The notes under the pieces were generated by a model, which worked only from the letters and a program-made list of their open reading frames with translations, was not told the DNA's origin and searched no databases. Position numbers and translations under genes: made by a program. A stretch of DNA of 64,000 nt from Plotosus lineatus (Eukaryota > Chordata > Actinopteri > Siluriformes > Plotosidae), in NCBI GenBank assembly GCA_024760905.1, contig CM045729.1, positions 5,695,163 to 5,759,162 of the forward strand, given 5' to 3'. Positions 37,033 through 51,800 of the stretch are shown here, piece by piece. Positions within the stretch are counted from its first letter, which is position 1; each line of letters opens with the position of its first letter.

Positions 37033-39034
37033 GCAGTCTGGGAAAAGAAATCTAACATTTCCATCGGAGAAATGGTTGCTAATGGTCACTGCTGAAGTGC
37101 TAAGAGGGAGCAGCGTGGAACGTGTGATGTAAGGTGAATGGCGTGGAAAGGAAGAGCTGAGTATGTGGGGAGAGTTGAGCTCAATCTAACCGCCATTAAA
37201 ACCGGTCTGTGCAAAATCCTACATCGCTGGCTTCGCTAGATTCTAGCAACTTTGAGTGATTCTGTTAAAAACTGTCTCAGAATGATGTCATCACAGCCCA
37301 AGTTACCACGAGGACGATGGCTTTACTGTGTTACTAGTTTCTCACTGTGCGCAAAATAATTTAATCTGAACCTCTGAACCACGATTCTGTTCACAAATGT
37401 GATGAATGCATTAGATTCCTCCACTTGTACGTATCAATGACATCATCAATGTGAGACTCAGTTTTCTAATAATTGTGTGCATGAGATTTTTCCGCTTTTT
37501 GGTGGAAATCTGTTTTTTCTGACCTCCAGGGGTCCGTTAAAAATGTGTATTTTGGGTGGGGGTGAAGAGTTGAACTCCCGCCCCTGCGGTGATGAAGTTG
37601 TGTGATACAATGTTTCGACGGACATGTACATTTCATTAGCTCAGGGATCACCAACCTTTTTGAAACTGAGCTACTTCTTGGCTACCAAATAATGCGAAGG
37701 GCTACCAGGTCGATACACACTTGTGACATAACAAATTTGCTCAATTTACCTTTATTTATATGATATTATTAATAATTAATGATATTCATCTATGTCAGGG
37801 GTCGGGAACCTATTTGACTAAGAGAGACAAAAAAATTTTGTTTGTAATCTAATCCTCTGAGAGCCAAACAAATTTTTAATACTGAGACCAACAATTTTAG
37901 AGTATAATGCGAATCTGAATCTATTTTAAACAACATTGTTATAATGAAGTTATTTATTAATAAGAAAAGTACTTCTTACCATTCAAGCAGGCATTTAGGC
38001 TTCCATCTATTACGTGACCGCAGGTTGGTCTTGATGCTTTTCAGGTGTGAGAAGGACCGCTCGCGCACACATGCGGAGCCAAACATGGTCAATACGACTC
38101 ACACTGCAGTGTTTCTGCGACAGGAAGCGCGTCCCACATAGCTGTCAACCCCTAAGATTAATAAAGAGTGAGAAGCAGGGGTCCAGGGGGCCCAGCCCCC
38201 AGTCAGGTCCAGGGCAACGCCGTGGTGGGGGGTGTAGGGGCAAAAGCCCCCCAGAAAATTTTGGTTTTGAAGAGTGATTTTGAAGTCATTTCATGCAAGT
38301 TTTATATGTAATGATTAAAACACAGACATGGAGGGGAAAAATACAAAATTACACACGTCTTTAAGATTTAATAATGTACAGTAGGCGCTTGACATTCGTG
38401 GGGGTTCGGTTCCGGGGCCTCCCGCGAATCGAGATAATCCGCGAGTTCTGTACCTGGAAGTAAAAGCCCATGTATGACGTCACATGCACGAATGAGCAGC
38501 TGTAAGTAAAATACTATATATATATATATATATATATATATCTATTACATGCACTAAAATATGCTTCTTAAACACATTCTACAGACAGTCTTACTCATTA
38601 ATACAGTATTAATGTAGTATTGATTAAGAAAAACTTTACTGTTATATTTATTGATGCTAAAATATAAACATACAGAATACGCATAAAACACCTTTCAGTG
38701 CATTCTGTTTATAAACATACAGCAGCGAAGTTTTCAAAAATGCCCCCTAGAGGAACGTACTGTATTGCATTAGGCATGACACGACTGAATTCAGCTATTA
38801 ACTGCATTAAGTCCGAGCAGCTCAGCCACGCCCCTCAGCTGGAGCAAGTACAAAACAGAGGTTTAGGTTACAAACCAAACAAGCGGTGATGTTGATGTGA
38901 GTTAATCCTCTGGCGCAGAGGTGAGCCTGCTTTTGTTTATTGGGAGTAAATGAGAATAGTGAATCCAGGTGTGTGTTACTGAGCAGCTCAGCCACGCCCC
39001 TCAGGAAGTAAACAGTTTTTTTAGAGGCACAGCA

Positions 39035-39079
<45 letters not shown>

Positions 39080-40020
39080 ATAAGAAAGAAACATTAGCGG
39101 TTCCTTCCAGTCGCAACAGTCCACACCCCTTGTGAAAGTGTTTGCGAGTGCTACGACTCTGGGCGTGCTCAGTGGCATGTTGACATTCTGATTGGTTGTT
39201 CCGTACAGGAAGTGATGTAAACTCATTAATTAGTCTGGCTGCATCCAAGCGCAGAAATCTTGCAGAACATTTCTTTTTGTTCCTAAAGGACTAACGACAG
39301 TAAAGCCGAGTCAGTAAAACGTTATCTGCGTAACTTTTTTTGGATTCACCATCACGTTCATCTGTGGCACCGTCCTCATCGTCAGAGGCACAAGAACAGG
39401 ACGTCTCACCGTCTCCACGAGAGACTCCGCCCTCTCTGGTTCAAATATGTACCGTTTACACTCATTTTGTCCAGATTTCTGCCATAGTTGCTTGTCGAAC
39501 ACTTTTTTAATGAATTAACTAAAATGTCGCACACTGATTGTTTACGTGTACTGGAAAACCCTGCCCAACGAGTTCACGCCACTTCTGTGAAAAATGGTTC
39601 CTAACCATCGGTTCAGCCCCGGCTACGAATGCACATGATAAAATTCCCTTTATTTGTGCTTTTGATGGTCATTTACGCCAAAATACGCATCCATATCACT
39701 TAAACGTGCCGTATTACATACACACATTATACTGTGAGGATGAACAATACCGCTACTCTTTCATTTTCTTTTCATTTGCTCAAACTCCACCCACAATTCT
39801 GTTATTAGCGATTACATTGCATTTGCGTGTGCTCTGTCTGGTAACGTTTCACAAACGTGTACTCAACATCAGGGCTGGGCGATGTGTCTATATAGTGTCA
39901 TGAATAAATATCGCAGTAGGCGTGTTTAAAAAGAAAGTTTCACCTCATCACTCATTTCTGTGGCGTTCTGTAGCTTTGTATGGTTGCTGGTCACTTCCTG
40001 TATGGGGCGTGGTTTAAGGA

Positions 40021-40061
<41 letters not shown>

Positions 40062-40134
40062 GGTGAATATCTGGCCCATGTTAAAGGTCTGCAGCTGCAC
40101 GTGTATTTCTTCAGGAAGCAAAAAACATTCGGGT

Positions 40135-40195
<61 letters not shown>

Positions 40196-43100
40196 ATTCA
40201 CACACACACACACAGAATAGTAACCGTGAGAGTTGTAGGTGTCGTGGAGGGCATGCGGAAACAGCTCCAGTCGATCAGTATATAAACATGTCGTGACTCA
40301 GACGTGGTTTTGTTGGATGCAGGAGTGGTGTGGTTTTTATTTGTTGATCTCTTCTTGCAGGTTCTCTCTGAAGGCCACTGACAAGAAAGGGGCCAGAAAC
40401 GCCTTCACCTGCATAGCCTGTCACCCTAAAGACGACTGCATCGCTACGGGACATCAAGACGGCAAAATCCGTCTCTGGTGAGAGTCCTGAGCGTTCGCAC
40501 CTGCACCACCTCTGATAATGATGATGATGATAATAATAATAATATTAAGTGTATGGGAATGTGTGTGTCCATCACCGGGGCAGTACAACGAATACCTTGC
40601 ATTTTATGGCTTCATCCAGAGACACTTGCATTTATTATTTATTCACTAAGGGCCTTGCCCAAGGGCCCAGCAGTTTGGCCATGAACCACCGACTTTCAGA
40701 CCACCAACCCTGAGCCTTAACCACTGAGCCACCATTGTTCTGTCCTGTTCTTTGGGGTATCTAAAAGAACCCAGTATGTTTCTTTGCACTCACTGTGGAC
40801 AGGAAATATTATGAGGAATCTCTGTATTTATTATGAACCATCCTCTGGTTTGAACATAACAGCCAATCATGTGTGAGTCGTGCATAGCAGTCAATCAGCG
40901 TCAAGTCAGTGACAGAGTATTAACAAGAAACCATTGGTGTCATGGTCCACGTCTTTAGGGCTCTGTTCTAAAATTATGTTGCATTGCTAAGTAAAAAAAC
41001 CCGGTGTGACCATGTGAAACCTTTTTAGCTGGGACTGGATCTTAATGTTGTTACTGAATGTTGCGTCTGCCTCACAGCATTGTGGTCCTGGGTTCGATGC
41101 TCGGGCGTTTCTGTGTTGGGTTTGCAGGTTGTCCCCTGTGCTTGCGTGGGTTTCCTCCCACAATTCTATAGCCCTAGGTGTGATAGTGAGTGCGAATGGT
41201 TGTATGTGTGTTGGCATTACAATGGCCTGGTGAGCTGTCCAGGGTGTCCCCCGCTGAAGGCAATGTAAATGTCCCTTCAGCCAAGCAAGGGGTAAAAAGC
41301 AGACGGCCTCTACTAATAATTAGATTTGAATAAATCAGGTTTTACGTTTGCACAGGTGTTGGAAGCACTACATTCCAGATGTGTCTGGTCCACACACTTT
41401 TAATCAACACACACTGTGTCTTGAAATCTTATAATTTTGTTTACTGACGTGCGAACGCACCTAGCACGAGAAGTCCAGTGTTCATGTTGAAGAGGAGAAT
41501 AATGTTCCTCATCAGTATAATATCCTCAAAGCATTCTGAGAATCTGGAGAAATGTCCGCGTAACGGTCAAGGTCAAAAACCGGGCAGCACGGCGTTAAAA
41601 ACAGGCACGGATATCCGATCGGGATCACTGCATCGGCTCAGGAACACTTCCAGAGATCACCGTCCGTGAACACGGCTCGTAAACTCAAAGGATGGACAGA
41701 ATAACTTAGTGGATAATATAGTTTTTAACCTGATTTCCATTTTGTTTGTAGGAGTTACAGGAGAGATGGGAAAGAGTGAGAAGGAAAGAATCTAGAAAGA
41801 GGGAATGAAGGATAGAATAAAACATGGATAGGCAAAAAAAGAGAAGAAAAAAATGAGGGGGAAAAAGAAAAAAGAAAAGTATGAGACTATAAAACAAGGG
41901 GAGGAAGAAAAGGATAAGGAAATGAAATACTAAAGAAAGAAAGAAGAGAAGCGGGATCTGTGGATGATGGAAGCGGCAGAAAGTGGTGAGAGGCGGAAGG
42001 AATAAATTAATTATAAAATTCTGAAAAAATTGCGGATTGAAGAATAAAAGGTGGAAAGTTACAGATGAGGAAGGTAGGAATGAGTGAGAAAAGAGGTGGA
42101 ATGACAGAATGAGAGCGAGGGATGAGAAGAGAAAGTGAACAGTGAGAGAGAAAAGGATGAAAAAGGAGTGATGGTGAGAAGGGGTGGGGCTTTGGGACGG
42201 GGATCTACTGAGGATTTCAATCAAAGTTTTTCCTTTTTTGTTTTTCTTTCTTTTTTTTACAGGCGAAACTTCAATCAGAAGAAAGAGTACACATATTCCA
42301 CTCAACACTGGCACCACGACGCCGTTAACGCCCTGTGTTTCACTCCTGAGGGTAAGCCACGCCCACTTCATCGGTATTCATCAGAGTGCTCGTTTCTCTT
42401 CGTGTCCCAACACTGATTAATTATAAACAGCTGTTTATAAAAGCTCGTGAATGTTAATCATATTCTCTGGTTGGGTGCAGCCATTGGCTGCGTCTGCATT
42501 TCTGTCTCCGGTTCTTTTGGTCTCCCCATTTTTTTTTCAAGGTTATTTCTCAACTGCGAGTGCATTCGTACTAGGTAGCGCGTTCCCTCTGAGCGTCTTA
42601 GACCGCCCCCAAATACGCATGGTGCTGCAGTTCAATAAGAAGTGGGTGGCTCGCATTGCATGTCATGGAGGGGGCGTGTGCATGCTTTTGCCTCTCCCTG
42701 GTCAGTGGTGGTTGTGTGATTGAGAAGGCAGTAGTTGATGGGCAGGAATCGGATACGACTAAATTAGGGAGACAATGGGGAAAGGGGAAAAAAAAATATT
42801 TCTCATGAATTGCACAGTGGGTCATTATGAAATTTCCCTGCAGGCCTGAAGGTGTGCAGGAGCTTATGAGTTGAGTTACTGAACTTTAGAATAAGCTGTT
42901 TATGTATACATGAGGAGTAGGCCCCCTCTCCTAAGGCTGCCATCTTGCATTGCTATGTTTCTATGGAAGCACACAACAAAGGGGAGGGTTTCAGATTTGA
43001 TTGAGAGGTTTGAGATTTGATTTGCTGAGATTTTTCAGCTGTTTGCAGTATGGGAGTTTATCACTAGATGTCGCTAGATACAACTACATTTTACACACTA

Positions 43101-44951
43101 TACCTTGATTGGTTTTAACTTTGTAAAGGAATCTTCTGTGTCTGGGGTAAATTGGTAAATCTGAAGTTCTGATGGTTTTTAGATGCTTTTTGCTGTTTTG
43201 ACAACGTGCTGACTTCAGAAGAGTTACCCTAAGGTTAGGGTTGTTCAGTTCCCTGTCATCTCAAAACTAGATTACTGCAACTCACTCCTGGCAGGTCTTT
43301 CTTTGAGCGCAATTTAACCTCTGCAACTGATCCATAATGCAGCTGCTTGTTTTCAACTTTCCAAAATTCTCTCACACCACACCACCACCACTACGATCTC
43401 TCCACCGGCTTCCTGTAGCTGCTCGCATTAGATTTAAAACACTAATACTTGCCTACAAAGAAAAAAAAAATAGACCTGCACCTTCTTACTTCAATGCATT
43501 TATCACACCCCACACTTTTTTGCGCCATGGACCGGTTTGATGTGAAACAGTATTTTCACGTAGCATTATCGAAACAACTATAAACAAAGTCAATAAAAAT
43601 ACAACGCACCATCCGACTGGATCTGTGGGAAGCTCCTCAAAGATTGTTGTTTTTTACTCATTTTTGTAGTTGATGGATTTACTTTTGATTTACCTAATCA
43701 AGTGACCGTGAGAAGCAGCGAATTAATAAAATTTTTTTTTCCATTCAGGCTTTCTGATGGCCTGGTACCAAATGACCCACGGTGCTGGTCTGCTTTAACG
43801 GTTGCTCTGGAATAAAGTGCCCGCTAAATGTTAAAGAAATGTCATGAGTCACATCATTTTTGTAATGTCTGTAATTATTATTATTAAATCCGGGTAGTGG
43901 TGGCTCTGGTTTCCTGATCGGAATGTTGAAGGTTCAAGTCCAAGTCTGCCACTGTTGGGCTCTTCTGTTTTTTTTTGTTTTTTTTTTTTCCCCCTTCCCC
44001 TATTTTCTCCCTAATTTATTCTTATCCAATCCCCACCCAGCAGGTATAGCCTACCCTATAACATGACCACCACTGACCAGGGATGGGTGAAAGCAATGCA
44101 CACGCCACCTTCATGTCATGTGATTTTCAAACTGTGGCGCATGCATATTTGGGGGGGTGGTCTACCCACTAAAGCACTCTCCTCATACTAATAAGCTCAC
44201 AGATGCCTATGATTGGCTGGTGATCACTGTGAGTTACAGCCTTCCCGTGAGAGCTCGGCCAATTAACTCCCGAGGACTCCTGGCTATGGACAGCTGAGGC
44301 ATTAACCCGGATTCGAACTCGCGATCTCAGAGTTACTAGTCATGCACTTTGTCGATGCACCATTCAGGAGCCACTGTTGGGCTCCGAACCATGACTCTGA
44401 ATTTCTCAGTTGTGTAAACAGTGTGAGTCCCTCTGGATATGAGCATCTGCCTTATACAGTGAATGGAATCTTGATTTTAATATCAACCGGCGTAATCCTG
44501 CTTGCTGTTCCACTTCCTGCTTTTTATTTCCTGTAGGAATGCACCTGTTGAGTGGAGGGGCGGAGTCTGTGCTCGTTCAGTGGCACTGTGAAGAAGTGAA
44601 TAAGAAGGACTTTCTCCCTCGTCTGGGCGGAGCCATTTCACACATCTCCGTGTCTGCAGACGGACAGACGTACAGCACCAGCCACACGGACAACAGTACG
44701 CGACCCCCGTACACGTGTTTCATAAAATGAATACATTAATAGCATTGAACTCATCTTATATAATGTGTAGTATAAATTAAAAAAAATAATAATAAATGTT
44801 GATTATAAATATATTTTTAAATTATAATTAATGTATAATTCTCATGTTATTTACTGATGTGGGTTTTTTAAATTTACTGTTATATTTATAGAGATCACCG
44901 TCATCCACTGCAGCTTCAAAGTATCCGCAGTGATTCAAGGACTTGTACATG

Positions 44952-44991
<40 letters not shown>

Positions 44992-45184
44992 CGTACAGCC
45001 ATCAGTTACTTTACCATGACTCGGCGGTTTTCTATAACCCTCGGCTGTGTTTCAGGAGGTGCGGTTCTCACGGATCTGACGATCGACCCGCGCACCAACG
45101 CACTGGTACTGAATGGGAAACCAGGTCATCTTCAGTTTTACTCCCTTCAGCGTGACAAACAGCTGTACAACGTATGTCTACATG

Positions 45185-45239
<55 letters not shown>

Positions 45240-46715
45240 TTATTACTCTCGCAAACAGAAACTGTGAATGAAGATTTTCATTCTTTTGATGAGAAATCTA
45301 TTTTCCGTAATTGATCTCAACGGGCAGCACAGTGGCGTAGTGGTTAGCACGTTCGATTCCCAGCTCGGGTGTTTCTGTGTGGTGTTTGCATGTTCTTCCC
45401 GTGTTTGCATGAGTTTCCTCCCGCAGTCCAAAGAAACATCCACAGAAAGTTAATTTGCTGTTCCAAATCACCTCTAGATGAACCCGAGTGTGAACAGTTG
45501 TGTGAGTGGCCTGGCGGGCTGTCCAGGGCTTACTCCACACTTGCTCAAATTCGGTTGAGATGGGCTCCAGCCTTCCCACGAATCTACTCTGTCTCAATTA
45601 TAATCACTAATACAGTTAAAAGATGTAAGGATCGAATAAAAAAAAACACAGGAATATTCATTAGACTAATTAAAAGAAATTAAAATAGTCATTAAGAGTC
45701 ATTTTTAATTCTAGTGAAACATATGGTCACCAAGTGAGATCGACACAGAGTCATTTAGACTATAAAGAGAGTCGTTTAGGCCACAGAGAGAGTCGATTAG
45801 GCTTCAAAGTGAATCAGTTACACTGAAATGCGAGTCATTCACTTTGACTCTTTTCCCAATCTTCTTAATCTTAATCAGGGTGGGGTACACCCTGAACAGC
45901 TCTCTAGGCCATTGCATGACAACCAATACAACCATTCACACTCATATCGACACAAATTTTGAACAGTCAGTCAGCCGTAATGTTCATGCTATTGGACTGT
46001 GGGAGGAAACCAGAGGACCCGGAGGAACCCACACAAGCACATGCAAATCCGAACATGGGACCTTCTTGCTGTGAGGCAGATGTGCTCAATTTCTACACCT
46101 CTGAGACAATGTCAAAGAAAAATATTTCGAGGGAGTCATTTAGGTCATTAAGTGAATCGTTTGCGCTACAGAAGAGTCATTTTGACCACAAAGTGATTTG
46201 TTGACACCACTCGGTTTAGTTTGGTCTTGGTGATATTTAGGACGTCGATCCTTCTGTGGCATGAATCAGTTCAAGCAGTAAAGGAATCATTCTGACCACA
46301 GAGATTTACTGAGGCCCATAGTGAGTCAGTGACTCAACGGAAAAATGCCATTCAGATCACAAAGAATCGTTTATGTTGAAAAGAGTCTGTGAGGAGCTGC
46401 TCAACGTAACTCGAATGATCCAGAGGGTTTTAAGGTGTGGCTCGTAGTCATGTTTTCTGCACGGCGTGAGTGAAAAAGACTTTACTGCATGTAGAGACAG
46501 GCTTCGTGGTGTTCTTGACGCGGGTGGATGGGGGAGAGTATCATGACCATATCTGAGAACGCTGCATATTAGAAATTGTTTACTTGTTCGGTCCGTGTGC
46601 ATATCGTGACCGATCACATGCTGCAAGACTTGTTGTGCAGGTTTGGACCGCAAAGGATATGGTGTAAGTGTCTTTCATGTGAATTCACATGACTGACACA
46701 GATATTTTCATTCTT

Positions 46716-46748
<33 letters not shown>

Positions 46749-48811
46749 GATATGAAACTGCCTTGTCATGGTTTGAAGGGCCTTTTGAGGGGGGATTAGG
46801 GAATTATATAAAATCTGAAGCATAGAAAACCCCTCACACTGCTCACATGCCGTAGTCTTTTTGGATTAATTTGGGGGGAGGGGAATTTTCTTTCACTTTT
46901 TTTTCGCATTATATTTCACTGTGGTGCTGTGGTTAGCACATTCACAAGCAGGCAGGTTTGGGTTTGATTCCCAGGCTTTAGTGTCTCTGTGTGGAGGTTG
47001 CATGTTCTTCCCGTGCTTGTGGGTCTCCTCCGGATACTGCAGTGTCCTCCCGCAGTCCAAAAACATGCACAGTACGTGAATTGGCTGTTTCAAGTTGCTC
47101 CTATTTGTGAGTGTGAATGGTTGCATGTGTGTTGGCCTGCAATGGCCTGGCGAGCTGTTTATGGGGTAGCGTGCCCTTGACCTCAACTCGGCTGAGATGG
47201 ACGTCAGCCTCCCCGCAACCCTAATTAGGATTAAGAATCTTAACAAAGAAATTTAATTTTGCTTTATCAGGCAACTTCATTTTTATTTATTGGTTTGTTG
47301 TTGGTTTATTTTGAACCCCATTGCAGCACTGGTCCAGTCCACCATTTTAAAAATTACTGATCCAGTACGGTTATTGTGCCAACACAAATTGTGTTTTTCG
47401 GACTACAAGTCACACTTTTTTCATACTTTGGCTGAAGGTGCGACGTATACTCCAGAGCGATTTATATGTGAGATTATCATATATAATTCTGTTCGTCATT
47501 ATAATAACAAACATAATTTCACATGTTTGTTATTTTTACGCTTACAACCACAAGAGGGCACTCCAGGCTTGGGTACCAGTACTTGCTCATCCTGTACCAC
47601 TGAAGAAATGTCCCAAATAAGAAAATCCTATTCTGCGGATTACAAGCTGCAAGTAGTGAAATATGCAGCAGAAAATGGTAATCGAGCATCAGAAAGAAAG
47701 CTTGGAGTGAACGAGAAGCTCGTGAGGAACGGAGAAAAGCGGAGATTATTATTACTGAAATGAAGGAAACAAAAAAAGCTAATCACGGGCTAAAAGCTAG
47801 ATGGCCACAGCTAGAGGAACAAACTTGCACATGGGTGCTTGAGCAACGTGCCTCAGGGAGGGGCTTGTCAACAGTACAGTTGCGTCTCCACGTCCACATA
47901 GTTGTCAAGGAGATGAATATAAATGACTTTGCGTGAAGACCTTCTTGGTGTGACTGCTTCATGCAACGCAACCACCTCTCTATATAAGAGCAAGGACCAA
48001 AACGTCACAAAAACTGCCAGCAGATTTCCAAACCAAGGTTGACAGTTTCCATGAGTTCGTGACTTATAGTCCAGTGCGACTTATATATGGTTTTTCTTCT
48101 TTATTATGCTTTTTTTTTTGGCCAATGTGACTTGTGCTCAGGAGCGACGTATCATCCACAAAATATGGTAACATAAAAAATAAAGCCCTGGTAGCCTTGA
48201 AGCCTCCTGGAGAAGAAGCTGGTAGAGAATGGAGTTTGTAATACATGAAGATAAATTGTGGTAAAAAATGAATAAAGCAAATTGTGGAACCTAAATACTC
48301 ACAGCTCATTTTTTAATTTGGTTGTTTGTTTATTGTTACTTTTGCGCCCCAGATTCGGCACTGTAATTGCATTGTTTTAGCAGAAGAGGGGCATAATGGC
48401 TAGAGGATATGAGCGCGAGGGTAGGTTCAGTGTCCACAGTAACACATAACAAAGGCTGTAATAAGAGCAAGGTGTGAGGTAATGATTCGTCTTTGATGAT
48501 GATCAATTGATCATTCTGCAGACCGCTGAAATCTGAAGAAAACAATAACGCATGAATGGATACACTTTATATTTAGACCTGAACGCAGCCTTCGGTAACA
48601 TTCGGGAATACAGACGCTCCCTGACTTACATTCATCTGTTTTACTTTTTTTTTTTTTTTTTCAATTTTGCGTTTGCACCCCCCCAAAAAAAAGTCAAATT
48701 TTGAGTTTAGACGTGCCTACGTAGTATGCTGATGTAATGCTGCAATGACGTAATGACGCTGCGTCCATTGTTTACAAACGACAGAGTGAGTGCCCCTCCT
48801 TCCCAATTCAG

Positions 48812-48877
<66 letters not shown>

Positions 48878-51800
48878 GTTATATAGCGTGTCACCCTTGT
48901 GTTAAGACGTCGTCTCTGTGATCTTTGTGTTTACACTGTTTTGTGGACTTTTGTAACCCTAAGCAAATATGGTTGGTCAGAAGCATAAGCCAACTAGCAT
49001 GGGTGCAAGTCTCATACACAGAGATGAATTAACTGTCTGCTCGGATCGGCGCAATCTGCCATGCAAACTCAGTGAAGCAAAGAGAGTTGTAAAATGCATG
49101 AAAACCTGAATCCAGGAAAGAGAACTCTCCGATCCGTGATTCACATCAGTGCAGGCTGTGTTCTAAACGAGTTCAACGGCGCCCTTGTGCACTTGAAAGA
49201 CCGGAAGTCCGTATAACCCACAGCAAGTACACTACTTTTGCAAGTACACTACTTTCAGTATTGAGCGCCTTAAATATTGTAAGTGACTCGGTATAAATAA
49301 GTGACCTAATTTGAAATTAATGTTGCTATTATTTGATATATTTGATATTATTTTACAATGTTATGTTTATAATAATTGATTTAGGGGTGTTTTATGAGAT
49401 ACGGTAATGGTATTTATGGATGTATAGTACAGTATGAGCATCATACGTCACTGTAATAACTTACGTTCACTTTCAACTTACGTTCGGTCGTCCGGAACCA
49501 ATTAAAAACGTAAGTCAGGGAGCGTCTAGTTTAGAAATGGTCTGTTTTCCTTCTATTCAGTTTCTTTGAAAATTAAATATAATTTTTTTATATTTATTTA
49601 AATTTTTTAGTTATTTAAGGGAAATTGTGTTTTTTAATTTATGGGGAAAAACATTAAATTGATGAATAAGAAATGAATGACACGTTATTTACTACAAAAA
49701 AAAAAAATACAGTTGTCCGTACCTGCGAGTCTCGGAGAGCGAATTAGCCAAGCTCTCACGGGAGGGAGGGACGGCATACGCTCACTTCCCTATCACTCAC
49801 GGCGATCGCCAGCCAATCCTGGGCGTTTGTGAGCTCATTCGTATGCATAGGAGGTATAATACTGTAGTGCTTTCCCTCCGAGTGTGATCGACCCGCCCCC
49901 AAATCCGATGGCATCGTAGAAAAGAGGCGGGTGGCTAGCATTACATGTCACGGAGTGTGTGCACGCTTTCTCCCTTCCCTGGTTGGTGGTGGTTGTGTAA
50001 CAGGGAAGGCAGTACCTGATGGGCCGGAATTTGATACGAATAAATTAAGCGGGAATGGTCGTTGGATGCTTATTGCAGCCAACCACTTTCACATTGATTG
50101 GCATGCTGTTTAATTTCTAGTTCACCGTATATTAAACTAATTACCAATTAACTGTACCATTGACCAAAGGGAAGGGAACGGATTACATCATCAGATAAAT
50201 TCATTTTCATCAAGATGATGTAAATTTATGCTTGTTAGCTAGCCTAGCTAATGCTATCAGCATCCATGTCAAAGGTCGGGCCCTATGGCAGCGGAGTCCA
50301 TTCAGCTCGCGCATACACAAAGTGTATTGGAGGGACGGCCGCGCAGTGCGTACTTCACTCAGGTTGGGACGCACTGCGTTTCGGGTGCACCCTTGACACC
50401 TTATTGCATGATTGCGGAGTGACTTATGATCATAGAGGCTACAAATTATTTTACTTTCAGCTTGACATAGTGCAGCAGGAGTACATCTACGAGGCGGGCC
50501 TGGAGCAGTTCGACGTGGTGAAGGCAGCGTTCGATGCTCGCGGTTCGTGGTTGGCTACCGTGGAGGAAAGAGGTGGTAAAGACTCAAGTCTCGAGTTTTC
50601 TCTCAAACTTTGGGGCTTTGATGAGAAAATACAAAGGTACATTATTAAAGTTCTGTACTCCGATAATAAGACCTGACCTGGTTATTTAAAATTCGCCGAA
50701 ATTCCCAGTCAGGCATTTTTTTGTGTGTGACTTCAACCGTTCTTTTCTTCCACAGCTTTGAACTAAACACCACCATAGCAGCTGCCCACAATGATCAGAT
50801 TACAGCCATGTGCTTTAGCCCCGCCACGGAGACCACCATGCTGGTGACCACCGCCAGTGATGGCCAGTTTAAAGTCTGGCTGCTTGGGTCAGACTTGGAC
50901 ACACAGAGTGAGTTCCACCTCCCACATGATCGTTTACTTTCTACACCGCGTCTGTTTAATTACGAGCTCCACAATGAAACGCTTGTGATAGGCCTGGGGT
51001 TAATCTGTACAGATGGGCATTGTGTAAGTACTTACTGTAAATGGTGACTGCAGGAACCTGCGGCGGTTGGTGGTGGAAAAGGTATTCAGACGTTATTTTA
51101 ACTGTTGATTTGAGTTGCATGTCGGTCATATAGTCACAAGCAGAGTCATTTAACCACGAAGAATAAATAGTCCCAGTACGTGAAGAGAATCGTTTAACCC
51201 TGAAGTGAGTCAGTTAGCATAGAAGTAGAGTCATCTGTGTGCGAAAGGAGTCATCCGCACGAAGGGAGTCAGACAAGCAGAGTCATTTGACCACTAAAGG
51301 AGTCATATAGTCTGCAAGCAGAGTCATTTAACCATGAAGAATCATTTAACCACAAAAAGATTCAATTAGCCTACAAGCAGAATCTTTTAACCAGGAAAAA
51401 AATTGTTTTGGAGACAGAGTCATTTAACCACGAAAGTGGTTTTTACCCCTGAAGACATTCATTTAGACCCCAAGAGCAGCCAACTGAAGGCTACAAAAAT
51501 GGGCATTTAGCCCATAAAGCGAGTGATATAACCACAAAGAGATTTATTTAACCGTTGAGGTTCATTTTAGCCTCGAATCGAGTCCGCTAGTACACATGAA
51601 GAGTCATTTAGGCCACAACCAGTCATGTAGTCTTGAGTTATTTTGGCGAAATGGTCATGTGACCAAGTAGTCTTTTGGACAGACAATACATCATCGAGTG
51701 TGTATTGATGTTTCCTTTGAATATTAAGACGGGGCCGGTATTTGAAGGTTGTGAAATGAGATTCGACATGGCGAGGTGACCCTGCTTTGACGAGCTTTGG

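Noticed and set aside
41706..42371. Antisense open frame of 221 codons rich in Ser, Leu and Phe
   Set aside because: It is the complement of the polypurine tract and covers wdr75 exon 8 in antisense. Composition alone explains the open frame.
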